DNA of 41,580 bases from Intrasporangium_A sp039812505 (GCF_039812505.1 NZ_JBDIAQ010000017.1:1-41580); one strand, 5' to 3'. Numbered from the stretch's first letter, positions 31,801-39,177 are shown. Translations and numbers: made by a program. The notes: generated by a model not told the origin, from the sequence alone.

Positions 31801-32151
31801 ACCTCGCCGCTGACCCGCCCGCACCGCAGCCGTCCCGGGTTGGTCGAGCGGTGGGACCTGGTCATCGGCGGGATGGAGATCGGGACCGCCTACACCGAGC
31901 TGACCGACCCGGTGGAGCAGCGGTCCCGGCTGACCCGGCAGTCGCTCAGGGCGGCGGCGGGCGACCCCGAGGCGATGCAGGTCGACGAGGACTTCCTGGC
32001 CGCGCTGGAGCTCGGCATGCCTCCGACCGGCGGTCTGGGGATCGGCGTCGACCGGCTGGTCATGACCCTGACGAACACCCCGATCCGGTCCGTGCTGGCC
32101 TTCCCCTTCGTCCGGCCGCGGGCCGACGCCGCCACTCGCAAGGAGCACTGA
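28849..32151 (+). CDS. lysX: LysX: lysyl-phosphatidylglycerol synthase fused to lysyl-tRNA synthetase
   Basis: An 1100-residue bifunctional protein. The N-terminal part (about 15-230) has six or more membrane segments. A DUF2156 domain (about 245-590) transfers lysine from tRNA to phosphatidylglycerol, with the family stretch GDEAVLEPGRFTLR. An OB-fold (about 640-730) and a class II LysRS catalytic core follow, with motif 2 FRNEGVDATHNPEF and motif 3 GLGIGVDRLVMTL. The enzyme charges tRNA-Lys and uses it to make cationic lipid, which lowers sensitivity to cationic peptides in mycobacteria. The stop overlaps the ATG of the next gene by one base. tRNA-Lys is encoded elsewhere in the window but not near. 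Confidence 0.95.
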   Translation: MRVRRSGRRSSARPARVLTGVYALATLVALGLVLFERPGRPGRGELVFGLFNIPVARSFVSVVVLALVTRALVGRKRVALWLVAGFQLVGVYLGVVALLPPDTHLVAELWRTHGFLGRELDVAGIGIGGLALWWLWTLRPLFPGRLRRGSWWLAGTVLVVGSGVTLATTWLLLGGTDSPRGQLHVVVDTVAAAFGGMSRRVLVEAPHGVIAVTSVLAGSTILLAVGLFLASAKPRNSWSPEREVALRRLLADHGAQDSLGYFATRRDKGSVFSPDGRAAVTYRVVAGVSLASADPVGDRAAWPGALTAWRAEAHEYGWQLGVLSASEAGARAYAAAGLRVMLLGDEAVLEPGRFTLRTQSMSPVRHAAQRATRAGVTVRIGRQAGLTPEELAHVTACARAWLGGQRDRGFSMALNRSGDPADAETLYVRAYDPGGELVGVLGFVPWGRSGVSLDVMRRSPTAPNGVTELMVSELMARCEEFGIRRVSLNFCMFRGVFEQSARIGAGALTRLNASVLGLFDRFWQLERLYRANEKYEPSWVPRFLCYDDALALPQIALAAGAAEGFVPWPRLPTGGAHRLGPEQLGLLYALPEQPAVPARRRSGESRHRLATVERIRAAGADPYPPALPARPVALDELAPGRWVGGVEVSVVGRVRSVRDHGSVVFVTVDSGGATTQAVLEARVVTRAGIDRFTAWVAGGDLLRVDGVTGRSRSGTPSVLVHGWRLEAKALRPIPFRALADPEQRVRRRSLDLLVHPEQAALLRQRSAVVSAVRQALTGRGFLEVETPILQAVHGGASARPFETFSRAYDVGLSLRIAPELFLKRLVVGGFGPIFEIGRSFRNEGVDATHNPEFTSLEAYQPHADYTTMRELAEQLVKVAARAVHGREVIPCPAPGQVRCGLAGVELVDVSGPWPVVDVQSAVSRAVGREVSVETDIDTLVGLARRHGVEVRDDLGPGALVEALYGRLVEANTVPPTFYVDFPVETSPLTRPHRSRPGLVERWDLVIGGMEIGTAYTELTDPVEQRSRLTRQSLRAAAGDPEAMQVDEDFLAALELGMPPTGGLGIGVDRLVMTLTNTPIRSVLAFPFVRPRADAATRKEH

Positions 32152-33263
32152 TGGAGCTGACCGAGCCCGGTCCGGTCATCCTCTTCGCCGGCGTGGCCGT
32201 GGTGCTCTTCCTCCTGCTGGTGCTCGGCCGGCCCCGGTGGGGCGGGCGGGTGGCGCGCGCGGGCCTGCGCGGCGCCCAGGTGCTCGTGCTGAACCTGGCC
32301 GTCGTGGCGCTGTGCTTCACCTTGCTGAACGACCAGTACGTGTTCTACTCCAGCTGGGCCGACCTGCTCGGGTCACGCTCCACGCAGGTGCTCGAGCACC
32401 ACGGCGGGTCGGCCCGGAGCGCCGAGCAGGCCCGGGTCCCGGGGCCGAGCCTGGCCGACGTCTCCGGCCGTCGCGACTTCCGGCTGCCCCAGCCGGGGGC
32501 CCGGCTGCAGTCGTACTCGCTGCGGTACCCGGGCACCGGCATGACCGCAACCGTGCTCGTCCACCTCCCGTCCGGCTACGACCCGAGCTCGGCGCGCACG
32601 TACCCGGTGGTCCTGGGCCTGCACGGCTTCCCCGGCACCCCGGCAGGCTTCGCCCACCTCAACTTCCTCGCGACCGCCGACACCATGACGGCCGAGCACC
32701 GGCTCGCCCCCTCGATCTTCGTGATCCCGACCGTCGACGTGCCGGACGGCCTCGACACCGAGTGCATCGACGGCCCGGCCGGCACGCCCCAGACCGAGAC
32801 CTGGCTGGCCCGGGAGATCCCCGAGTGGGCCGTGCAGCACCTGCGCGTGCGCACCGACCGGTCCGCCTGGGTGACGATGGGCTACTCGTACGGCGGGTGG
32901 TGTGCCGCCCTGCTCGCCATGCGGCATCCGGGGATCTTCGGCGGGGCGATCGTCCTGCAGGGCTACTTCCGCCCCGACTTCCTGTCCGGCTACGACCCGC
33001 TGAGCCCCAGCGCGCTGCGGCCGTACGACCTGGTCCGCCTGGCCCGGTACCGCCCACCGCCGGTCGGCCTGTGGGTGCTCACCTCGCGGCAGGACAGCCT
33101 CTCCTACCCCAGCACCGCGGCCTTCCTCGCCGCCGCCCGGGCGCCCCTCGACGTCACGGCGACCGTGCTGGCGACCGGCGGCCACCGCGCCTCCGTCTTC
33201 GAGCCGTACAGTGCCGCCGCCCTGACCTGGGTGGCCCGGACCTTCGAGCCGTTCCGTGGCTGA
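32151..33263 (+). CDS. Membrane-anchored esterase (PF00756-like alpha/beta hydrolase), copy 1
   Basis: A 370-residue protein with two N-terminal membrane segments (about 8-27 and 42-62). An extracytoplasmic esterase domain follows: VVLGLHGFPGTP gives the oxyanion region and GYSYGGW the nucleophile (Ser246). The late ATGGHRASVFEPYS supplies a candidate catalytic His. The ATG sits in the lysX stop codon, so it is translationally coupled to lysyl-lipid synthesis. In Corynebacterium glutamicum and Pseudomonas, hydrolases encoded beside aminoacyl-PG synthases remove the amino acid again; that is the most attractive role here, by inference. A close paralogue follows at 34275. Confidence 0.85.
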   Translation: MELTEPGPVILFAGVAVVLFLLLVLGRPRWGGRVARAGLRGAQVLVLNLAVVALCFTLLNDQYVFYSSWADLLGSRSTQVLEHHGGSARSAEQARVPGPSLADVSGRRDFRLPQPGARLQSYSLRYPGTGMTATVLVHLPSGYDPSSARTYPVVLGLHGFPGTPAGFAHLNFLATADTMTAEHRLAPSIFVIPTVDVPDGLDTECIDGPAGTPQTETWLAREIPEWAVQHLRVRTDRSAWVTMGYSYGGWCAALLAMRHPGIFGGAIVLQGYFRPDFLSGYDPLSPSALRPYDLVRLARYRPPPVGLWVLTSRQDSLSYPSTAAFLAAARAPLDVTATVLATGGHRASVFEPYSAAALTWVARTFEPFRG

Positions 33264-34122
33264 CCACCCGACCTCCGGGGTCCGGCGGGCCGGCGTGATC
33301 GGCGCGCTCGTCCTGGTCGGCGCAGTCCTGCTCGGGCTCGCCGCTGCCCGGCTGGTGGCCTTCGGACCGCTCGGTGCGGCACACCCGTCGGCGGCGGGCA
33401 CGGGGGCGCCGTCCCGGTCCGACCCGCTGCGGATCGTCGCGCTCGGCGACTCCGTACCGGCCGACACCGGGTGCCCCTGCCGGGGCTATGTCGCCGACCT
33501 CGGGGCCGTGCTGCAGGGCCTGACCCACCGCACGACGGACGTGCGCAACGATGCCGTTGCCGGGTGGACCAGCGCCGACGTACTGACGGCGCTGGACTCC
33601 GGGCAGCTCTCCGGGGACCTCGCAGGAGCGGACCTGGTCGTCGTGCAGGCCGGCGCGAACGACTTCGACCCCGGCCGGATCGGCGATCCGGCCTGCCCGC
33701 CGACTGCCACCTCCCCGTGCTGGCGTCCCACCCTGGCCACGCTGCGCACCGGCCTGGTCGGGATCAGCCGACGGGTTCGGGCGCTCGACACCAACCCCGA
33801 CCTGCGCATCGCGCTGGTGGGCTACTGGAACGTCACCGTCGACGGCGCGGTCGGGCAGTCGCGAGGGGCGCAGTTCGTCACCGACAGCACCGCGTTGACG
33901 GTCGTCGTCAACGACACGATCTCGGCGGTCGCCGCACAGCAGCACGACGTCTACGTTGATGCCTTCACCGGCTTCAAGGGCCCGGACGGGCGGCGCGACC
34001 CGACGCCGGACCTGCAGGCGGACGGCGACCACCCCAATGCCGCCGGCAACGCGATCCTCACGGCGGCCGTGCGCTACGCCCTCGTCGACAGCGGCGCGCT
34101 CCCGGTGTGGACGGCGCCGTGA
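33256..34122 (+). CDS. SGNH/GDSL-family hydrolase, membrane-anchored or secreted
   Basis: A 288-residue protein. An N-terminal hydrophobic segment (about 12-34) is an anchor or signal peptide. The SGNH blocks are visible: ALGDSVPAD (Ser66), a Gly in the AVAGWTS region, QAGANDF (block III Asn) and DGDHPNAAGN near the C-terminus with the Asp-His pair. Four extra cysteines occur after block I and block III (CPC and ACPP..SPC), possibly disulfides outside the cell. SGNH enzymes hydrolyse acyl or acetyl esters of lipids and polysaccharides; the substrate is unknown. The GTG start lies eight bases inside the preceding esterase gene, so it belongs to the lysX operon. Confidence 0.87.
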   Translation: MADHPTSGVRRAGVIGALVLVGAVLLGLAAARLVAFGPLGAAHPSAAGTGAPSRSDPLRIVALGDSVPADTGCPCRGYVADLGAVLQGLTHRTTDVRNDAVAGWTSADVLTALDSGQLSGDLAGADLVVVQAGANDFDPGRIGDPACPPTATSPCWRPTLATLRTGLVGISRRVRALDTNPDLRIALVGYWNVTVDGAVGQSRGAQFVTDSTALTVVVNDTISAVAAQQHDVYVDAFTGFKGPDGRRDPTPDLQADGDHPNAAGNAILTAAVRYALVDSGALPVWTAP

Positions 34123-34274
34123 CGGGCGCCGACCGGCAGGGCGAGGGCGTCCAGCGGCATACGACCGCGTCCAGCCGGCTGTCGAGGCGCATCCAGTACG
34201 CGGTCAGCGGACGCACAGCGGCCTCCCATGGTCGCGCTGCACGATGGCCCGGGGGAAGACCGGCCGAGGAGGCC

Positions 34275-35393
34275 ATGGTGGAGCTGACCGATGCAGGGCC
34301 GGTGGCGATCCTGTCGGCCGCGGCGCTCCTGCTGTTCGTCGTCGTCGTGACGGGACGGCCGACCTTGCGCAACCGGTGGATGCGGCTGGGCGGCCGGACG
34401 GTCGGCGTGCTGCTGCTCAACGGCCTCGTCGCGCTCCTGACGCTGGTGATCCTCAACGACCAGTACGTCTTCTACGCTACCTGGGCCGACCTGTTCGGGG
34501 CTCGCTCGCCGCAGGTGCAGACCCAACACGGCGGTTCCGCCACGGCGGCGCTCGCCGCGCCGGTCCACGGTGACGGGCTGGCCGGCGTGCACGTGAGCCA
34601 TCCGGACTACGCCCTGCCCCAACCGGGTTCGCGCCTGCAGACCTACTCGGTGCTGGACCCGGGCGCCCACCGACGCGTACCGGTGCTGGTCTACCTGCCG
34701 GTCGGCTACAACCCGCACTCCGCCCGGCGCTACCCGGTCATCCTGGGCCTGCACGGCTTCCCCGCGACGCCGACCAGCTTCGTGCGGCACAACTTCGTCG
34801 GCACCGCCACGACGCTGACCGCCGAGCACCGGCTCGAGCCGAGCATCTTCGTGATCCCCCAGATCGACGTGCCACCCGAGGTGGACACGGAGTGCCTCAA
34901 CGGGCCGCCGGGTGACCCGCAGACCGACACCTGGCTGACGAAGGTGGTGCCGGTGTGGGCGATCGGGCACCTGCACGTCCGGACGGACCGGTCGTCCTGG
35001 GCGGCCTTCGGCTACTCCTACGGGGGATGGTGCTCGGCCGTGCTGGCCATGCGTCACCCGGACGTCTTCGGCGCCGCGGTCGTCATGGTCGGCTACTTCC
35101 AGCCGATGTTCGACCCGTCCTACGAGCCGTTCACCGCCGCCCAGCTGCGCGCCTTCGACCTGACCCGCATGGCGAGCCAGAACCCGCCGCCCGTCGCGAT
35201 GTGGGTCCTGGCCTCCCGGCAGGACCGGCGGTACTACCCGTCGACGGCGGCCTTCGTCGAGGCGGCTCGACGGCCGTTGTCGGTGACCTCGGTCGTGCTC
35301 GCGCAAGGGGGCCACGGGCCCGCGACCTACGAGCCGCACTCCGCGGCGGCACTCACCTGGCTGGCCGCCGCCCTGCCCGGCTTCCGGGCCTGA
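34275..35393 (+). CDS. Membrane-anchored esterase (PF00756-like), copy 2
   Basis: A 372-residue paralogue of the esterase at 32151, similar along its whole length: the same two N-terminal membrane segments, LNDQYVFYATWADLFG, VILGLHGFPATP, nucleophile Ser248 in GYSYGGW, and the C-terminal GGHGPATYEPHSAAALTW. Start is ATG at 34275 by alignment with copy 1 and because GAGGAGG precedes it; the upstream in-frame extension has no counterpart. A 152-base gap separates it from the SGNH gene, so it may have its own promoter. The duplication around an unrelated SGNH gene suggests that the two copies have different substrates or timing. Confidence 0.85.
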   Translation: MVELTDAGPVAILSAAALLLFVVVVTGRPTLRNRWMRLGGRTVGVLLLNGLVALLTLVILNDQYVFYATWADLFGARSPQVQTQHGGSATAALAAPVHGDGLAGVHVSHPDYALPQPGSRLQTYSVLDPGAHRRVPVLVYLPVGYNPHSARRYPVILGLHGFPATPTSFVRHNFVGTATTLTAEHRLEPSIFVIPQIDVPPEVDTECLNGPPGDPQTDTWLTKVVPVWAIGHLHVRTDRSSWAAFGYSYGGWCSAVLAMRHPDVFGAAVVMVGYFQPMFDPSYEPFTAAQLRAFDLTRMASQNPPPVAMWVLASRQDRRYYPSTAAFVEAARRPLSVTSVVLAQGGHGPATYEPHSAAALTWLAAALPGFRA

Positions 35394-35456
35394 CCCGGCC
35401 GGGCCCCCGGTCGCCTCGCGGCACGACGCGGGCACGGGGGCGGGCATGGGGCTGGG

Positions 35457-36239
35457 TCACCGCCGGACGGGAGCGACCTCGCGCAGCACCCGCTCGGCCA
35501 GGCGGCGGCCCGCCTCGGGCACGCCCTTGAAACCGGGGAAGCTGGACAGGTCGACCACCCACGGCTCGCCGTGGTGCTCGATCACGTCCACGCCGTACGT
35601 GTCGATGCCCAGCGCCTCGCCGCAGGCCCGTGCCACCGACTCGATCCCGGCCGGCAGCCGGACCAGCCGACCGACCTTGTCGGCCAGGCTCTGCGGCGGC
35701 CAGACCCGCTCGACGCAGAAGACCTCGTCGCCGATCCGGTAGATCTTGCGGTCGCGCCCGTCCGGCTCGAGGTAGCGCTGGGCGAGGATCGGGTCACCGC
35801 CGTGGTCGATGCGGGACAGCTGCTCGGGGCGCTCGACGACCTCGATCCCCGCGCCCTGCGAGCCCCGGTAGGGCTTGACGACCAGCGGCCCGTCCGCCAG
35901 CAGGGGGGCGAGGTCGGTCGGGTCGAGCGCGGTGAACGTCGCCGGCACCGGCACCCCGGCCGACTCCAGCACCCGCGTCGTGGCGATCTTGTCCCGGCAC
36001 AGCTCGGTCACCTCGTACGGGTTGAAGGTGGCGACCCCGGCCTCGTGGTAGCGCCGCGCCAGCGCCAGGGCGGCGGGGGTCTTGGCCTTGGTGACGCACA
36101 GGTCCACGTCGGAGCCGATCTCGCCGGCGTCGCGGTCACACCGGACCTGTCTCACCTGTGCGCCGTGCTCGGTCAGCACCCGGGTCAGCTGCGCGAACAC
36201 GGAGCTGGGTGGCCGGACGAGAAGCAGGTCGATGCGCAT
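35457..36239 (-). CDS. ATP-grasp protein, RimK-like (divergent member of the cluster)
   Basis: A 260-residue ATP-grasp enzyme. The N-terminal pre-ATP-grasp domain ends in ELCRDKIATTRVLESAGVPVP (Lys84). LVVKPYRGSQGAGIEVV provides the nucleotide-binding Lys122. KIYRIGDEVF and YGVDVIE follow. The usual C-terminal metal motif E/D-x-N is here D230-L-S232, so the Asn is replaced by Ser. Such enzymes activate a carboxylate (or another group) as acyl phosphate for ligation; an inositol-phosphate-kinase-like activity is an alternative for this fold. Start is ATG at 36239, seven bases after a TAGCGT -10-like element. It is transcribed away from the related operon starting at 36351. Confidence 0.83.
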   Translation of the reverse strand: MRIDLLLVRPPSSVFAQLTRVLTEHGAQVRQVRCDRDAGEIGSDVDLCVTKAKTPAALALARRYHEAGVATFNPYEVTELCRDKIATTRVLESAGVPVPATFTALDPTDLAPLLADGPLVVKPYRGSQGAGIEVVERPEQLSRIDHGGDPILAQRYLEPDGRDRKIYRIGDEVFCVERVWPPQSLADKVGRLVRLPAGIESVARACGEALGIDTYGVDVIEHHGEPWVVDLSSFPGFKGVPEAGRRLAERVLREVAPVRR

Positions 36240-36246
36240 TGCCGTA

Positions 36247-36252
36247 ACGCTA
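36247..36252 (-). promoter_or_regulatory. -10 element, leaderless candidate, for the divergent ATP-grasp gene
   Basis: TAGCGT on the minus strand ends seven bases before the ATG at 36239. No Shine-Dalgarno sequence is seen for that start. Confidence 0.45.
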
Positions 36253-36290
36253 GCCACCACGGTCCGGCCGCGAAACCCGGTCCGCGGACC

Positions 36291-36306
36291 ATGAGAGCTC
36301 TCTCAT
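36291..36306. promoter_or_regulatory. ATGAGAG-N2-CTCTCAT inverted repeat in the divergent promoter
   Basis: A perfect 7+2+7 inverted repeat in the 111-base region between the two ATP-grasp transcription units. Its AT-rich arms and symmetry fit an operator for a dimeric regulator, which is not encoded in the cluster. It lies about 52 bases from the minus-strand start and 45 from the plus-strand start. Confidence 0.5.
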
Positions 36307-36314
36307 CCTCACCT

Positions 36315-36340
36315 CACCGGAGCCTTATGCCGCTCCGGTG
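36315..36340. promoter_or_regulatory. CACCGGAGC-N8-GCTCCGGTG inverted repeat before the ATP-grasp operon
   Basis: Nine-base arms at 36315-36323 and 36332-36340 are exact reverse complements. The 8-base centre contains TTATGC, a possible -10. It ends ten bases before the ATG at 36351. It may be a second operator covering the promoter or, if transcribed, a hairpin that controls initiation. No Shine-Dalgarno sequence follows it. Confidence 0.45.
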
Positions 36341-36350
36341 TGCTGGCCCC

Positions 36351-37214
36351 ATGCCGACCTTCGTCACCGTCCTCGTCGAGGAGCGCTACCGCGACCAGGC
36401 CCAGCCCGCCGGACTGGTCGACGGGTTGCGTGCGGCAGGCGCTCGGGTGCGGGTGCTCGGCGACGCCGAGCTCGCCCGGGCGGACGGCCCGGCCGGACAC
36501 GCCGCCGCGCTCGCGAGCAGCGACGTCGTCGTCGCCCGGGGGCGCAGCCGGGCCGTCCTCGACGGGCTGCGGACGGCCGAGTCCCGCGGGGTCCCGACCA
36601 TCGACCCGGCCGCCGCCGTGACGGCAGTGCGCGACAAGGGCCGAATGGGCCGCCGGCTCGCGCGGGCCGGGCTGCCGGTGCCGCGCACGTGGGTGGGCAC
36701 GGGACCCGAGCTGGCCGGGCGCCTGGCGGGTGAGCTGACCCGCGTCGCCGGCCCGCCGCTCCGCGGCGCGCGCCTGATCGCCAAGCCGGTGTTCGGCGAC
36801 AACGCCACAGGCATCCGCGTCCTGGAGACCCCGGACACGCTTACCGGACTGGGTCCGACCGAGCTGGTCGTGCAGGAGCTGCTGGTCACCGACGGGCTCG
36901 ACACCGACGGGCTCGACCTCAAGCTCTACGTCATCGGCACCCGCGTGTGGGCGGTGCGCAAGCCCTCGCCGGTGCTGGCGAACCGTTCGCGGCGCCGGCC
37001 CGGGCCCGTGGTGGTCACCGGGCGCCTGCGCGAGCTGGCCCTCACGTGCGGTCCGCTGTTCGGGCTCACCGTCTACGGCGTCGACTGCATCGAGACCGCT
37101 GCCGGCCCCGTGGTCATCGAGGTCAACGACTTCCCGAACTTCACGCACGTGTCGGGCGCGTCACGGCTGCTTGCCCGGCACGTCCTGGGCCGGGTGCTCG
37201 AGAGGACGGCGTGA
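36351..37214 (+). CDS. ATP-grasp protein, RimK-like (first gene of the operon)
   Basis: A 287-residue ATP-grasp enzyme with all the usual nucleotide and metal elements: AVRDKGRMGRRLARAGLPVPRTW (Lys96), RLIAKPVFGDNATGIRVLE (Lys145), DLKLYVIGTRVWAVRKPS (Lys191), YGVDCIE (Asp245) and VVIEVNDFPNF (Glu257, Asn259). It should therefore be catalytically competent, probably as a carboxylate-amine ligase. The N-terminal 90 residues choose the partner substrate and resemble nothing I can name. Start is ATG at 36351 after two inverted repeats; upstream in-frame sequence runs antisense through the divergent gene. The stop overlaps the ATG of the next gene by one base. Confidence 0.85.
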   Translation: MPTFVTVLVEERYRDQAQPAGLVDGLRAAGARVRVLGDAELARADGPAGHAAALASSDVVVARGRSRAVLDGLRTAESRGVPTIDPAAAVTAVRDKGRMGRRLARAGLPVPRTWVGTGPELAGRLAGELTRVAGPPLRGARLIAKPVFGDNATGIRVLETPDTLTGLGPTELVVQELLVTDGLDTDGLDLKLYVIGTRVWAVRKPSPVLANRSRRRPGPVVVTGRLRELALTCGPLFGLTVYGVDCIETAAGPVVIEVNDFPNFTHVSGASRLLARHVLGRVLERTA

Positions 37215-37900
37215 TGCGCATCCACTTCCTGACCACGCGATGGCCGACCCGCGACTCCGTCACCCGTGCCGCCGCCGTGCTGCTGGCCGACTGGGGCGTG
37301 CAGGTGCGCTTCGTACGGCCCGAGCCGGGTGGTGGGCTCGAGTACGAGCGAGCCGACCTGTACATCCTCAAGTCGGCGGATGACGCCGTGCTGCGAGTCG
37401 CCGACGCGCTCGAGTCCGCCGGGGCCGGGTGCCTCAACCGGCCCCGGGTGGTGCGCCTGACGCGGGACCACGCCGGCCTGGCCGGGGCACTCCGGTCGTT
37501 CGGGGTGTCCCTGGCGGCCCCGACCGAGGCCGCGTCCGGGTCCGACGCCGGCCGGGACGACGATGCGGGCACCAAGGTCTACCGGATCGGTGGGCAGGTC
37601 TTCGGGGTCGAGCGGCGTGGCGCGGTCGTGCGACCGCTCACCGTGCCCGTGGAGACCCGGGAGCTGACCGATGTGGTGGCCCGCGTGCTCGGGTCGGACC
37701 TGTTCGGGCTCGACCTCGCGGCGGGTGGCGCCGACCCGCTCCGGCCGGACGGCGATGCCGGGTGCGCGGGCCCGGTCGTCGCTCAGGTGCACGCCTTCCC
37801 GGGGTTCAAGGGAGTACCCGACGGCGGGCTCCGGCTCGCCGACTACATCTACGCCGCCGCCCATGAGCAGGCGGCCGAACGAGAGGTCGTGAGGTCATGA
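37214..37900 (+). CDS. Degenerate ATP-grasp homologue lacking the nucleotide-binding segment
   Basis: A 228-residue protein that aligns with its ATP-grasp neighbours at both ends. The N-terminus has MRIHFLTTRW and ADLYILKSADDAVLRVADALESAGA (compare SDLYVLKSHTEHALSLAGAIHDAGG at 39174). The C-terminus has KVYRIGGQVFGVER and VHAFPGFKGVPDGGLRLAD (compare KIYRIGDEVFCVER and SSFPGFKGVPEAGRRLAE at 35457). Between them only about 20 residues remain where the others have about 60. The ATP-lid Lys strand is missing, the DK motif is DH (His86) and the metal motif is Q191-V-H193. It cannot bind ATP in the usual way. The frame is intact and both ends are coupled to neighbours, so it is probably a maintained non-catalytic partner. 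Confidence 0.8.
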   Translation: MRIHFLTTRWPTRDSVTRAAAVLLADWGVQVRFVRPEPGGGLEYERADLYILKSADDAVLRVADALESAGAGCLNRPRVVRLTRDHAGLAGALRSFGVSLAAPTEAASGSDAGRDDDAGTKVYRIGGQVFGVERRGAVVRPLTVPVETRELTDVVARVLGSDLFGLDLAAGGADPLRPDGDAGCAGPVVAQVHAFPGFKGVPDGGLRLADYIYAAAHEQAAEREVVRS

Positions 37901-39177
37901 ACCCGGTTCGCCAGAACCCGGCCCACCCCGGCCCGGTGCATCCGGTTCCGGTCCACCCCGGTCCGGTGCGCCCGGGTCCGGCCCACCCCACGGTCCGCCT
38001 CGACCGCACCGTCGTGGTGGTCGGCGCCGGCCGGGTCGGGCTGGGCTGTGCCGCCCACCTGGCCCACCGCGGAGGATGCCGGGTGCAGGTGCTCGGCCGC
38101 GGGAGCACCATCGCGGCCCTGGCCGGGCACGGCCTGGTCCGGGTGCGCGTGACCGACGGGGCGCTCGCGACCGAGGAGGACGTGCCCGTGAGCGCCATCG
38201 ACCTGCACCGCGATCCCGAGGGCGCCCGGGCAGCCATCGCAGGGGCCGATCTGGTCTGCACCGCCGTGGGCGCCGGCTCGCTGCCCGCCCTCGTTCCACT
38301 GCTCGCGGACGGGTTGGCCCGGGCCGACCACGCCGTCGACGTCGTCGCGTTCGAGAACCTCGCGGATGCCGGCCGGCTCCTGCGACAGCAGGTCGGCGCC
38401 GGCCTGTCCGTGCCCCACGGCTTCTCCGGCGCGGTCGTCGACCGGGTGGTCGCCCACCGCCTCCCGGCGACCGCCGCCACCCCGGTGACCGTGGTCGCCG
38501 AGCCGGCCTGCCAGGTGGCCGTCGACCGGAATGCCCTGAACCACGACTGGTCGGTCCTGCCCGGTGTCGTCGGCGTGGACGACTTCCGGGCGTGGTTCCG
38601 CCGCAAGCTCTACCGGTACAGCGCCGGGCACGCCACCGCGGCCTATCTCGGCCGGCTCAAGGGCTACCGCTTCCTGCACGCCGCGGCCGCCGACCCGGAG
38701 ATCGCCGAGGAGGTGCTCGCCGCCATGGAGGAGGGACGGCGCGGACTGCTGCACAGGTACGGCAGCCGGGTTGCCGGCACGCCCGCAGACCTGCACGAGA
38801 TCCTGGCCCGGTTCGGCAACGCGGCGCTGGGTGACACGACCGCACGGGTCGGACGCGACGTGCCGCGCAAGGTGGCCCGGGACGAGCGGCTCGTCGGGGC
38901 GGCCCGGGCGGCAGCGCGGGCGGGGGTCACGCCGAGGCACCTGGCCCAGGCGACCGCCGCCGCGATCAGTGCCGAGCTCGCCGCCACCGGACAGCGCGCC
39001 GAGTCCGCAGCCGAACGCGCGGAGACCGTGGCCCGGTTCACGGGGCTGGCCCCGCACGGCCGGTTGGGCCGCCTCGTCGCGGCCTGCCTGGACCAGCTCG
39101 ACGCCACCACCGTGCTGCTCTCGCTGGCCGAGCGGACACCCGCCTGGGAGACCGGCGTGGTCGGGAGGGCGTCATGA
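37897..39177 (+). CDS. Mannitol-1-phosphate dehydrogenase-like (polyol long-chain dehydrogenase family)
   Basis: A 426-residue protein. A low-complexity N-terminus (9-31) repeats HPGPV-like units. A Rossmann domain with VVVVGAGRVGLG (39-50) and LVCTAVG follows. The C-terminal catalytic domain shares RKLYRYSAGHATAAYLGRLKG, AMEEGRRGLLHRYG and VGRDVPRKVARDERLVG with E. coli MtlD. The family catalytic set K-x4-N-x2-H is K237-S242-H245, so the Asn is Ser. It may oxidise or reduce a phosphorylated polyol or a different substrate; the change could also reduce activity. Start ATG 37897 overlaps the preceding gene by four bases and its stop overlaps the next ATG, fixing it in the ATP-grasp operon. Confidence 0.83.
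   Translation: MNPVRQNPAHPGPVHPVPVHPGPVRPGPAHPTVRLDRTVVVVGAGRVGLGCAAHLAHRGGCRVQVLGRGSTIAALAGHGLVRVRVTDGALATEEDVPVSAIDLHRDPEGARAAIAGADLVCTAVGAGSLPALVPLLADGLARADHAVDVVAFENLADAGRLLRQQVGAGLSVPHGFSGAVVDRVVAHRLPATAATPVTVVAEPACQVAVDRNALNHDWSVLPGVVGVDDFRAWFRRKLYRYSAGHATAAYLGRLKGYRFLHAAAADPEIAEEVLAAMEEGRRGLLHRYGSRVAGTPADLHEILARFGNAALGDTTARVGRDVPRKVARDERLVGAARAAARAGVTPRHLAQATAAAISAELAATGQRAESAAERAETVARFTGLAPHGRLGRLVAACLDQLDATTVLLSLAERTPAWETGVVGRAS

Noticed and set aside
28606..32148. Open frame of about 1180 codons on the minus strand opposite lysX
   Set aside because: It mirrors the lysX codon pattern, has low-complexity composition and no motif; LysX is unambiguous on the other strand.
32151..35393. 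Mycolyltransferase (antigen 85) assignment for the two esterases
   Set aside because: The fold family is related, but the two N-terminal membrane segments and coupling to lysX differ from antigen 85. Nothing in the window shows a mycolic acid pathway.
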